From contig CAYFJO010000414.1 of the NCBI GenBank assembly GCA_964343305.1, positions 1-9,679 on the forward strand: a DNA stretch of 9,679 nt, read 5' to 3'. Source of the DNA: CAYFJO01 sp964343305. Its GTDB lineage: Bacteria; Planctomycetota; Planctomycetia; Pirellulales; Pirellulaceae. Below the pieces are notes generated by a model that was not told the DNA's origin, ran no database searches, and saw only the letters and a program-made list of their open reading frames with translations. A program made the position numbers and the translations under genes. Shown here in pieces: positions 1 to 6,377 of this stretch (position 1 is the first letter of the stretch; each line of letters starts with the position of its first letter).

Positions 1-9
1 CCTGCAAGG

Positions 10-94
10 TGCGGATGAGAGGATTTGAACCTCCACGTCCGTAATGGACACTAGAACCTGAATCTAGCGCGTCTGCCAGTTCCGCCACATCCGC
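10..94 (-). tRNA. trnL: tRNA-Leu (anticodon CAG)
   Basis: Read on the minus strand, this folds as a complete class II tRNA. The 7-bp acceptor stem pairs GCGGATG with CATCCGC. The anticodon stem CTAGA/TCTAG encloses the loop TTCAGGT, giving anticodon CAG, which reads the leucine codon CUG. The long variable arm has a GTCC/GGAC stem, as expected for tRNA-Leu, and the T arm contains TTCAAAT. The base after the acceptor stem is A, the usual leucine discriminator. The next bases are CCT rather than CCA, so the CCA end is not encoded and would be added after transcription. It lies downstream of fliS on the same strand, but I see no sign that the two share a transcript. Confidence 0.97.
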
Positions 95-164
95 ATGTGG
101 GTTGCTTCAAAAAAGTTTAGGGGCATTTACGCCAAGCTTCAAGAGGTCCAGCTTTTTGATGTAG

Positions 165-184
165 CGTGACTCTGGTGGGTCACG
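165..184 (-). other. Short hairpin abutting the fliS stop codon
   Basis: CGTGAC (165-170) pairs with GTCACG (179-184) around an 8-base loop, directly after the fliS stop codon. No run of T follows it on the minus strand, so it is not a classical Rho-independent terminator. It might still mark or protect the 3' end of the fliD-fliS transcript. This is inferred from position and pairing only. Confidence 0.3.
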
Positions 185-652
185 TCATGCGTTGAATGAG
201 ATGCTGGTCGTGCTGGACGGCTGGGGGTCGCTGGTGGTGATTTGTCCGGGAGCGTGGCGAGTCGTTTGCTCCGACGCCGTTTCCGACAATTGTTCACAGA
301 TCTGTTGCCAGGTTTCCTGTTCGACTTCCAGGATTCGGATGACGTCTTCGATTCGAGTGATGTCGCGAACTTGGTTGGCGATCGTGAGGGATTGGAAGAT
401 GAACAGATAGAGGTCGCACGTGCTCTTCGAAATCGAGTTTTGTTGAGGATTCACACTGCCCACCAACTCGGTGACAATTTGTCGACAGTGTATTAACGAC
501 TCCGTACCTTGTTCGATGCGGTTGTTTTGCCAATGGTCGATGGTCTGTTTGGCAACGCGAATCGCGCCCTGGATGAGCATCAGACGCAGGTTCTGAGGCG
601 CTGCAGTTGTGACCTGCGTTCTTTGATATGCTTCTCGTGCGTCTTGTTGCAT
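185..652 (-). CDS. fliS: Flagellar secretion chaperone FliS
   Basis: A 155-residue protein matching FliS in length and pattern. It opens with an AYQRTQVTTAAPQ segment like the Y...V.TA.P start of the family. Helices follow around residues 20-40 (LRLMLIQGAIRVAKQTI), 46-66 (ending in IVTELVGSV), 77-98 (LYLFIFQSLTIANQ) and 101-122 (VIRILEVEQETWQQI), the four-helix arrangement of FliS. In known systems FliS binds the C-terminus of flagellin in the cytoplasm, stops early polymerisation and helps deliver it to export. Residues from about 123 form a Ser/Thr/Gln-rich, probably disordered tail. The ATG at 652 is the natural start; the only SD-like element is a poor GGGGG about 10 bases upstream. The gene sits 114 bases downstream of fliD on the same strand, the common fliD-fliS order, which strongly supports the call. 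Confidence 0.92.
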   Translation of the reverse strand: MQQDAREAYQRTQVTTAAPQNLRLMLIQGAIRVAKQTIDHWQNNRIEQGTESLIHCRQIVTELVGSVNPQQNSISKSTCDLYLFIFQSLTIANQVRDITRIEDVIRILEVEQETWQQICEQLSETASEQTTRHAPGQITTSDPQPSSTTSISFNA

Positions 653-675
653 GACTGTGCTGCCCCCAAATCGTG

Positions 676-729
676 AACGGTTTGTTATAGATCACATCGG
701 TCGGCGAGCGGCTGACCGTTCAAACCGTT
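676..729 (-). repeat. Imperfect inverted repeat between fliD and fliS
   Basis: A 9-base arm, AACGGTTTG (676-684), is matched by its exact complement CAAACCGTT (721-729). Between them, CGGTC (698-702) pairs with GACCG (714-718). Together they can form a branched hairpin in the fliD-fliS mRNA or a cruciform in DNA. On the minus strand no T-run follows, so a simple terminator is unlikely. It may tune fliS expression relative to fliD, stabilise the transcript, or serve as a protein-binding site; the sequence alone does not decide. Confidence 0.5.
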
Positions 730-766
730 GTCGCGGGTAGATCAAAATCGCACACCGCAAACCGCT

Positions 767-3502
767 CTAACTGGAAGAAACGAGCGGCGGTAACGATTGT
801 ATCGACGCGATCGCGGACAAGTTCGTCTGGAGATTGGCAATGACTTGCTCCATCTGAAAAAACTGGTTGAGCAGCCGAGTCCTTTCGCGATCGAGCCGTT
901 GATTCAGATCTTCGACGCGCTGGTTGTTTTCGTCGATCGCGCGCTGGAGCGTGGCGGCTCGCGTCACCAACAGCGAATTGTCTTCGCCGGCCAGCCGCTC
1001 GATCAAGTCGTCAATCTTTCTATTGAAACCGCGATCCGTGTCCGTGAACAGTTGCTTCACGTCTTCCGGATTCGACGCCAGCTTGTTTTGCAACCGTTGT
1101 GAATCAACTTGCAATTGGCCTTGGTCCGTGAGGCCCAAACCGATCTCTTGCAGCGATTGAATCGAACCGACGCCGAAGAACCGATCCGTCAAGATTCGCC
1201 CCAATCCATTTTCGATCCGCAAGACTTCGGACGAGCCGAAGAGTGTTCCGGTGGAATTGTTGTCCGCGTTGAAGAACGTCAATTCGTCGAGCTTATCTCG
1301 CAGTCGGTTGTATTGCTCGGCAAACAATTCAATGTCGCTGACCAATTGATTGTTAGTCTCTTGAATGTTCACCGTGACGGCCTGTTCGGATGGCGCGTGG
1401 ACCGTCAGCGTTGTTCCACTAAGCACGTTGTCGAAGCTGTTGGTCGTCGACGAAACCAAAAAACCAGCTCCCGGAACGTCAGCCGCACCGACGACAAGCA
1501 GAGCATCTTGTGCCTTGGTCAACTCTTGAAACGAAAACCCGGCCTGGGTGGTGTCGATCAACAACTCACCTGCTCCGCCCGTGATTTGACTTGCCAGATT
1601 CAAACGAAACGGCGCGGACGAACTGCCGTCGTTGACGATCGATGCCGTTACACCGGCGTTGAGAGCGTTTATATTGTCCACCAAATTAGTCAACGTATCC
1701 GTGGCACTAATCTCGACGCTGAGCGTCGTCGCTCCGTCGATGACTTCGGTGAGCGTACCGCTGATGCTGACCGTTGTCGATGTGCCGGCGATGTTTAAGT
1801 CCGCGGCTGCTGTACCGCTGCCGGAATCGGCGACCGTCAATTCTCCTGATCCGGCCGCAGTGTCGCGAAGGCGAATGCCGTCGCCGGTGTTATTGATTTC
1901 GGCGACCACACCGATCGTGAGGCTGTTGATCGTGTCGATCACATCGCCGATCGACTGAGGGTTCGAAACGGCCAGGTTGACGGCTCCAACCGCGCCGCTC
2001 GTATCGGTAATCAAGAACGATCCCTCTTGAACGCCGCTGCCGTTGTTCAATGACTGGAGCAACGTGTTCTCGCTGATCACCTGGCGGTCGAGCGAGCCGC
2101 TGTCGATGGATTCGACGGTGTCATTCACGGCAATCTGGAGTTTGTCCGCGGTGGACAAGGTGCCGTTGGCGACGATCAGCGAGCTGCTGCCGCCAGAGGT
2201 GTCCGTGATCGCGATGCCATTGCGGCTGTCGTTGACACTTGCAAGCACGTTCGCCGTGGGAGCCGCGTTGATCAGACGAATGACGTCGTCGAGAGTTTGA
2301 GCTGCCGAAAGATCGACGGAATCCGTATTGCCGGCTCGGTCAGTGATCGATAATTGTCCCAAGTCGCCCAGTCCGCTGCCGCCGCCGAGACTTGCCAGCA
2401 AAGACGTCTTCAACCCGGACAGCAAGCGACGGCTCGTGATGGTGTTGGCGGTGACCGAAGTTGCGATTCCCAGATCTTCGGCCACGGTGCTGCCTGTTCC
2501 ACTGGCGACCTGGAATGTCCCTGCACCACCCGTCTCGTCTTCCAATTCGATCGCATCTCCACTACCGCTGATCTTGGCCGACAATTTCGCCGGGTCGGCT
2601 GCGTTGATCCGCTGAAGGACATCGCCCAGTGTCTGCGGAGTGTCACTGGCCGTCAGGTCGATGGCCAGAGAAGTGCCGTCCCTCAACGTGATTTGCAGAT
2701 CGATCGTGGGACCAAAATCAACACCGTTGCCATCGTTCAATCGATCGAGATCCAAATCGTCAAACAGCGTCAAAACGTCAGAGCCGGTTGCCGAGTTCAC
2801 CGCGACGTCGATGCCGCCAATTCCCAAATCGGCCGCCGTGGTGCCGCTGCCCACTTCCTGGACTTTCAGGTTGGACACGGTCTGGCCCGTGTTGTCGACC
2901 AGTTTAATCGCGTCACCGTCCGCAACCGCGGTGACGTTGAGATCCGCTTGGTTGTTAATCGCGTCCAGCACATCATCGACCGTGCGCGTCGATCGCAGAT
3001 CCACTGTCGCGCTGGTCCCACTGCGGTCGGTGATGCGGATCTTCCATCGTTGGACACCTTGTCCGGCGTTGAATTCGTTGAGGTCGCGGGTCGTGTCGAC
3101 GAATCCGCCGAATCGAAAGTCGAGCGTCCCCGCACCGATTGCTTGATCGCTGGCGACGAACCCGGTGCTGAGCAATTGATGGGATTGAGCCAGCCGCGCT
3201 GGTGTGTATTGATAGTTTCCGACGATGGGCTGGCCAGTGACGCTGACCGACAAAACGGAACTGTCGGACGAGGAAGCCGCACGTTGTTCAAAGAGCGACG
3301 TTTCGCCGAGCTTGTTTGCCTGAAATTGCACACCGATTAGCAAGGCGGTCAATTCCGTAATGGCGACTTGCTCTTGGGAGATCTGCGCCGTGCGATTGAC
3401 CAGCAAGTCTCGCGGTCGAGCCGAAAGGGCGATCAGTTGATCCACGGTGTCGGCAATCGGCACGCCGGTAATCAAACCGATAGAAGATTGAATTCGCCCC
3501 AT
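767..3502 (-). CDS. fliD: Flagellar filament cap protein FliD (long, repeat-bearing)
   Basis: FliD (HAP2) is the secreted cap at the filament tip that guides flagellin folding. The first ~105 residues look like FliD_N (IGLITGVPIADTVDQLIAL). Residues ~660-900 look like FliD_C, with NIQETNNQLVSDIELFAEQYNRL, then QLQVDSQRLQNKLASNPEDVKQLF, then a long coiled coil (~845-895) typical of the C-terminus. Between them, residues ~152-650 hold about five copies of a flagellin-IN-type unit (pattern VDL..A.T..DVI..IN....V.A.I...GDGI.L.D..G). These make the protein 911 residues, about twice the length of enterobacterial FliD. I chose the ATG at 3502 because AAGG sits 7 bases upstream; an in-frame TTG at 3523 would add 7 residues but has no visible SD. 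It is followed by fliS, and the two are probably co-transcribed. Confidence 0.94.
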   Translation of the reverse strand: MGRIQSSIGLITGVPIADTVDQLIALSARPRDLLVNRTAQISQEQVAITELTALLIGVQFQANKLGETSLFEQRAASSSDSSVLSVSVTGQPIVGNYQYTPARLAQSHQLLSTGFVASDQAIGAGTLDFRFGGFVDTTRDLNEFNAGQGVQRWKIRITDRSGTSATVDLRSTRTVDDVLDAINNQADLNVTAVADGDAIKLVDNTGQTVSNLKVQEVGSGTTAADLGIGGIDVAVNSATGSDVLTLFDDLDLDRLNDGNGVDFGPTIDLQITLRDGTSLAIDLTASDTPQTLGDVLQRINAADPAKLSAKISGSGDAIELEDETGGAGTFQVASGTGSTVAEDLGIATSVTANTITSRRLLSGLKTSLLASLGGGSGLGDLGQLSITDRAGNTDSVDLSAAQTLDDVIRLINAAPTANVLASVNDSRNGIAITDTSGGSSSLIVANGTLSTADKLQIAVNDTVESIDSGSLDRQVISENTLLQSLNNGSGVQEGSFLITDTSGAVGAVNLAVSNPQSIGDVIDTINSLTIGVVAEINNTGDGIRLRDTAAGSGELTVADSGSGTAAADLNIAGTSTTVSISGTLTEVIDGATTLSVEISATDTLTNLVDNINALNAGVTASIVNDGSSSAPFRLNLASQITGGAGELLIDTTQAGFSFQELTKAQDALLVVGAADVPGAGFLVSSTTNSFDNVLSGTTLTVHAPSEQAVTVNIQETNNQLVSDIELFAEQYNRLRDKLDELTFFNADNNSTGTLFGSSEVLRIENGLGRILTDRFFGVGSIQSLQEIGLGLTDQGQLQVDSQRLQNKLASNPEDVKQLFTDTDRGFNRKIDDLIERLAGEDNSLLVTRAATLQRAIDENNQRVEDLNQRLDRERTRLLNQFFQMEQVIANLQTNLSAIASIQSLPPLVSSS

Positions 3503-3544
3503 TTTGTCGCCTTGTGTGTACAACCGCGCACTCGCCCATATCCT

Positions 3545-3575
3545 TTATCTCGACCACGTTGGACTTCAACCTTTA
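3545..3575 (-). promoter_or_regulatory. Weak sigma28-like promoter candidate for fliD
   Basis: On the minus strand TAAAGGTT (3568-3575) resembles the flagellar sigma factor -35 element TAAAGTTT. Further downstream, GTCGAGATAA (3545-3554) partly resembles the -10 element GCCGATAA. The spacing is 2-4 bases longer than the enterobacterial consensus, depending on the alignment. It lies about 45-70 bases upstream of the fliD start, in the 146-base gap after the preceding flavoprotein gene. That is where a flagellar promoter would be expected, but the match is poor. Confidence 0.25.
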
Positions 3576-3648
3576 GGCTGGCTGTGCGGGTCCTGGAGTA
3601 ATAAGCCGCAACATTGGCAGAATCGATTCGAGTTTTGTGGCGAAAGAG

Positions 3649-5376
3649 TCAGGATACGAACCAAAATCCGATCGATAAAGTCACGAGCGCCACGGCGAAC
3701 CAGTCACGTCGCGACCAGCGGTTGCTGTGTGAATTGAATCTTAAGAAACTCAGCAGCGCCCCCGTCGGACAACCATATCGACAGTAGGCCATCGGCACGA
3801 CCAATGATGCGACCAGCCCCGCAACGGCAATCGTGATCGTCGCCCAACCTGCAACACGAAACACCCACGCGTCGAAGGGCTCGATGTCAACGAGACTAAA
3901 AGGTAGCAACGCCATCGCGACGATGATGCACCAGGCCAGAAGCAGCGCTGGGATGATCTTCAGCGCTCGCAACAGCCAATGCGGCAAGCATAGTCGCCAC
4001 GGCAAGCGGTTCTTCAGCAAGTGTTGAGCCGCGCCGTGCGGACAGAGGTGTGTACAGTAGGCGTTTCGCCGGGTGGTGATGGGTACGAGAAACGCAGCCA
4101 AGGTCAGCAAAACTAATCCACCCGCACTCCTCCACGGTACGCCATTTTGTGCCCAACCGACAATCATTGCCTGCGAGAGGATGTTGCCGTTGAGGAGTCC
4201 GAGATAGCCGATCAACACCAACTGAAAGCACAATCGCACTGGCTTATTTCTGCGAAGCGACGTAAACGCAATGACGAGTCCGGCGACGATCACGGCCGCC
4301 GTGCCAAAATCTCGCAGCTCGTAGCGCACGCTGCCAGGGTGCGGCTTGTTTTGCACGCTGGCAGCGCGCTCGACGGCCCGACGCTGCTCTTCGGCCGCAA
4401 TGATCAGCCCATCCGCGACAGCCATGCTGGTCATCGTGGCACCCGATACACCTTCGACTTGCGCCTCTTGCAAATCGAGACTGGCAAGTTCATCCAACTC
4501 CAATTCGTTGAACAGCGTAAGGAAGTAGTCGTCTTTGCGGACGTACGTCACGTACGGTTCATTGTCGTAACTCTTGCCGAGCGAGATGCCAACGATTTGA
4601 CCGCCGAAATCAAAACAGATTCGCGTTTCCGTAGGGCCTTGGTAGCCGATAACGTTGTCTGCAAACGGCGACGTGCGCAGGATTGAACCAATCTCCTCGC
4701 CACGCTTGTCTTTGACATACCACAGCGATGAATGAACTTCGTCTTGCTCGACGGAATGTGCCGTCTCAAGAACTGCCCGCGCGTCAACAACCGTGAGCGG
4801 ATCGGGAAACCGCAGCGAAGGCCGGCCACCGCTCAATCGATGAATGATCGATTCCTGAATCGCGAGACTTGTCAGCGTCGCGCCGGAGACGGCGTCGATC
4901 TTTGTCAAAGCTGACGCCTCTTCCCACGTCGAACCGTTGAAAGACCTCAGGAAAATCTCGTCTTGAAGGACTTGTTTGACATGGTCTCGGGTATCACCGC
5001 TGGAGAGAACATCGATTCCGACAATGCGACCGTCTGACGAAAACGCAATCAATGTGTTCGTCGGTCCGGAAAAGCCAATCAGGTGGTCGCTGTCAGGCGA
5101 CGTTTGTAAAACGTATCCGAGCGACTTCCCAATCGCGTCGAAAACTTCGCTACCGCCATCGCCACGCGAGTCGACCGCAACCGATTCCGTCGTGGGAAAA
5201 AACTGGCGCAATTGTTCCAGATCAACAGGCGGGAGTGGCTCGCCGTCCGGCTGTGCTGTCATCCGCGCATGTTGCACGTGAATCAGCACGATGATGAATA
5301 CGAAGAGAAATACCCGTATGCCGTGAAGCGCCGCCCCGCGGAAACGACCTGGCCGGTCGTCGAGCTTATGCATCAT
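3649..5376 (-). CDS. Membrane flavoprotein with two FMN-binding domains and CX3CP motifs (NosR/PceC-like)
   Basis: Residues are numbered from the ATG at 5376 (575 aa). A signal-anchor segment (20-35) is followed by two tandem FMN-binding domains. The first carries DAVSGATLT (161-169) and the second EGVSGATMT (308-316), matching the motif in which ApbE attaches FMN to the last Thr, here Thr169 and Thr316. Six membrane segments follow (about 356-373, 381-401, 417-435, 472-494, 504-529, 556-574), with CTHLCP (441-446) and CRYGCP (532-537). Arg/Lys-rich loops put both Cys motifs in the cytoplasm and the flavins outside. This matches PceC/NosR-type proteins, thought to pass electrons across the membrane to extracytoplasmic partners. 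The C-terminal ferredoxin clusters of full NosR are absent. The substrate partner is unknown; no nos, rdh or apbE gene is in the window. The start is uncertain: ATG at 5376 or 5373 (GAGAG lies 4 or 7 bases upstream), or an in-frame TTG at 5409. Confidence 0.9.
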   Translation of the reverse strand: MMHKLDDRPGRFRGAALHGIRVFLFVFIIVLIHVQHARMTAQPDGEPLPPVDLEQLRQFFPTTESVAVDSRGDGGSEVFDAIGKSLGYVLQTSPDSDHLIGFSGPTNTLIAFSSDGRIVGIDVLSSGDTRDHVKQVLQDEIFLRSFNGSTWEEASALTKIDAVSGATLTSLAIQESIIHRLSGGRPSLRFPDPLTVVDARAVLETAHSVEQDEVHSSLWYVKDKRGEEIGSILRTSPFADNVIGYQGPTETRICFDFGGQIVGISLGKSYDNEPYVTYVRKDDYFLTLFNELELDELASLDLQEAQVEGVSGATMTSMAVADGLIIAAEEQRRAVERAASVQNKPHPGSVRYELRDFGTAAVIVAGLVIAFTSLRRNKPVRLCFQLVLIGYLGLLNGNILSQAMIVGWAQNGVPWRSAGGLVLLTLAAFLVPITTRRNAYCTHLCPHGAAQHLLKNRLPWRLCLPHWLLRALKIIPALLLAWCIIVAMALLPFSLVDIEPFDAWVFRVAGWATITIAVAGLVASLVVPMAYCRYGCPTGALLSFLRFNSHSNRWSRRDWFAVALVTLSIGFWFVS

Positions 5377-5482
5377 CCCGCTCTCTTCGCGCAAAAAAGC
5401 ATTCGCCAATTCCTTCTGGGCGGGAATTTCCAGTTGGGGGTCTGATTGTCATAGTCACAGACTAACTCAAAACTAGGACACC

Positions 5483-5581
5483 ACCAACAACCGGGTAGTG
5501 GGTGATTTTGCGTTTTAGAAGCCCGGCTTTTTCGGAAAAGCCGGGCTTCTTTTCTTCAAAGTCACCCACTACCAACAACCG
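5483..5581. repeat. Nested 80-base hairpin flanked by 11-bp direct repeats
   Basis: An outer 17-bp stem (5494-5510 with 5557-5573, one G.U pair) encloses a symmetric 6x6 internal loop and an inner perfect 15-bp stem (AGAAGCCCGGCTTTT, 5517-5531, with 5536-5550) closed by the tetraloop TCGG. The direct repeat ACCAACAACCG occurs at 5483-5493, abutting the left arm, and at 5571-5581, overlapping the end of the right arm. The structure fills the middle of the divergent intergenic region of about 300 bases (5377-5682). It could be a dispersed palindromic intergenic repeat, a small non-autonomous mobile element, or a strong terminator/insulator. The left part of the intergenic region (5377-5482) shows nothing else I can support; no convincing minus-strand promoter was found there. 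Confidence 0.75.
5517..5556 (+). terminator. Rho-independent terminator-like hairpin (plus direction)
   Basis: The inner stem of the nested repeat, 15 bp and GC-rich with a 4-base loop, is followed on the plus strand by TTTCTT. This has the form of an intrinsic terminator for rightward transcription. On the minus strand the hairpin is followed by AAAACG, so it should not act in that direction. No plus-strand gene lies upstream, so its job may be to block antisense or stray transcripts before the downstream plus-strand gene. Confidence 0.5.
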
Positions 5582-5588
5582 ACGAACC

Positions 5589-5617
5589 TTGACGGGCCGG
5601 ACGCATTACCGCAAAAT
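5589..5617 (+). promoter_or_regulatory. Sigma70-like promoter candidate for the DUF1326 gene
   Basis: TTGACG (5589-5594, five of six consensus bases) is followed after a 17-base spacer by CAAAAT (5612-5617, four of six). This predicts a start of transcription near 5624 and a leader of about 58 bases before the ATG at 5683. The -35 box begins 8 bases after the right-hand direct repeat of the hairpin element. An alternative -10, TAGTAT (5617-5622), would have too long a spacer for this -35. Confidence 0.4.
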
Positions 5618-5682
5618 AGTATAGGTTGTGTAGCGTGCTCGTTTACCGTCCAATGTATTGACAATAAAGAGGAGTGTGTCTC

Positions 5683-6339
5683 ATGCGTTTTGCATTGTTA
5701 GCCAGTCTGGCAAGCGTGTTTCTGGCCGGCGTCGTGTCGGCTGAAACGATCACTGGAGAGTATGTAGAAGCTCGCAATTCAAACATGTGGGCAGGTCCGT
5801 GTGTGTTCAACGCCGAGATTGGGATTACGGGTGACATGGCTGTCATGGCGTGGAAAGTAAACGACGGCGAATACGAGAACGTACGTCTCGACGGTCTCTC
5901 AGTCGTTGCCGTGGTGCATGGGGATGAGACCTTTGGCATCGGGGAAAAGGTGAAGACCAAGACAATCTTCATCGTTGACGCCCGCGCCAACCAGTCGCAG
6001 CGGGAAGCGCTGATCAAGATGGCGCGCAGCTTGGCGGGCGATACCATCCAAGAGGTTCTCGCGGTCAAGCCGACAAAGATCAAAATGAACGTGGGCCACG
6101 ACGACCAATCGGGCTATTCCGTGGTGGACGCGGGCATTGCCAAGATGCGGACACGGGCAGTGCGCGAAGCCGACCATACCTGCGGCAACGAGAGAATGGC
6201 CTATCCAACTCTTGCCGAAGTCACCGACGAGCACGCTGCTTACACGCTCCAAAACGAATTCACGGGTAAGGGACTGCCGGTGAAAGTGATGCGGAGCAAC
6301 AGCATCCTCAGCGGCGTCATCGCCAAGTTCTCCCTGTAA
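5683..6339 (+). CDS. Secreted DUF1326-family protein
   Basis: A 218-residue protein. Residues 1-20 (MRFALLASLASVFLAGVVSA) are a clear signal peptide with a VSA cleavage site before Glu21, so the product should act outside the cytoplasm. The mature start, TGEYVEARNSNMWAGPCVFNAEIGITGDMAVMAW, followed by LDGLSVVAVV, matches my recollection of the DUF1326 family (YVEAR..D.Y.GPC..N.E...TG..A..AW), whose function is not known. Only two cysteines are left in the mature protein, Cys40 in the GPC motif and Cys167; many relatives have another Cys before the GPC motif, where this one has Asn-Ser-Asn. I chose the ATG at 5683 because AGGAG (5670-5674) lies 8 bases upstream; a GTG at 5674 overlaps that SD. 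It is divergent from the flavoprotein gene and convergent with the haem/propeller gene. No reaction can be assigned. Confidence 0.85.
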   Translation: MRFALLASLASVFLAGVVSAETITGEYVEARNSNMWAGPCVFNAEIGITGDMAVMAWKVNDGEYENVRLDGLSVVAVVHGDETFGIGEKVKTKTIFIVDARANQSQREALIKMARSLAGDTIQEVLAVKPTKIKMNVGHDDQSGYSVVDAGIAKMRTRAVREADHTCGNERMAYPTLAEVTDEHAAYTLQNEFTGKGLPVKVMRSNSILSGVIAKFSL

Positions 6340-6377
6340 GAATTGCGAGCGAGTTGTCGAAGGATTCTCGAACTGAT

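Noticed and set aside
294..695. 133-codon minus-strand frame overlapping fliS
   Set aside because: It lies in another frame of the fliS region and has His/Arg-rich composition without a family match, while FliS itself is clear.
1550..3050. Repetitive DNA within fliD as a possible tandem DNA repeat or CRISPR-like array
   Set aside because: The similarity is at protein level over units of about 80-115 residues, with diverged DNA and continuous coding; there are no identical short repeats with regular spacers.
2354..3340. 328-codon open frame on the plus strand opposite fliD
   Set aside because: It is fully antisense to a well-supported fliD, its translation is Arg/Gln/Val-rich with no recognisable domain, and several other open frames cover the same stretch, as expected for shadows in a GC-rich gene.
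3503..3523. TTG start adding seven residues to FliD
   Set aside because: It has no ribosome site, whereas the ATG at 3502 has AAGG at good spacing and gives the usual short FliD N-terminus.
3620..3629. 10-base palindrome GAATCGATTC downstream of the flavoprotein gene
   Set aside because: Too short to be significant alone; no T-run, repeat copy or promoter overlap gives it a role.
5595..5622. TAGTAT as the -10 box of the DUF1326 promoter
   Set aside because: Its distance from TTGACG is 22 bases, too long for a sigma70 promoter; CAAAAT at 17 bases fits better.
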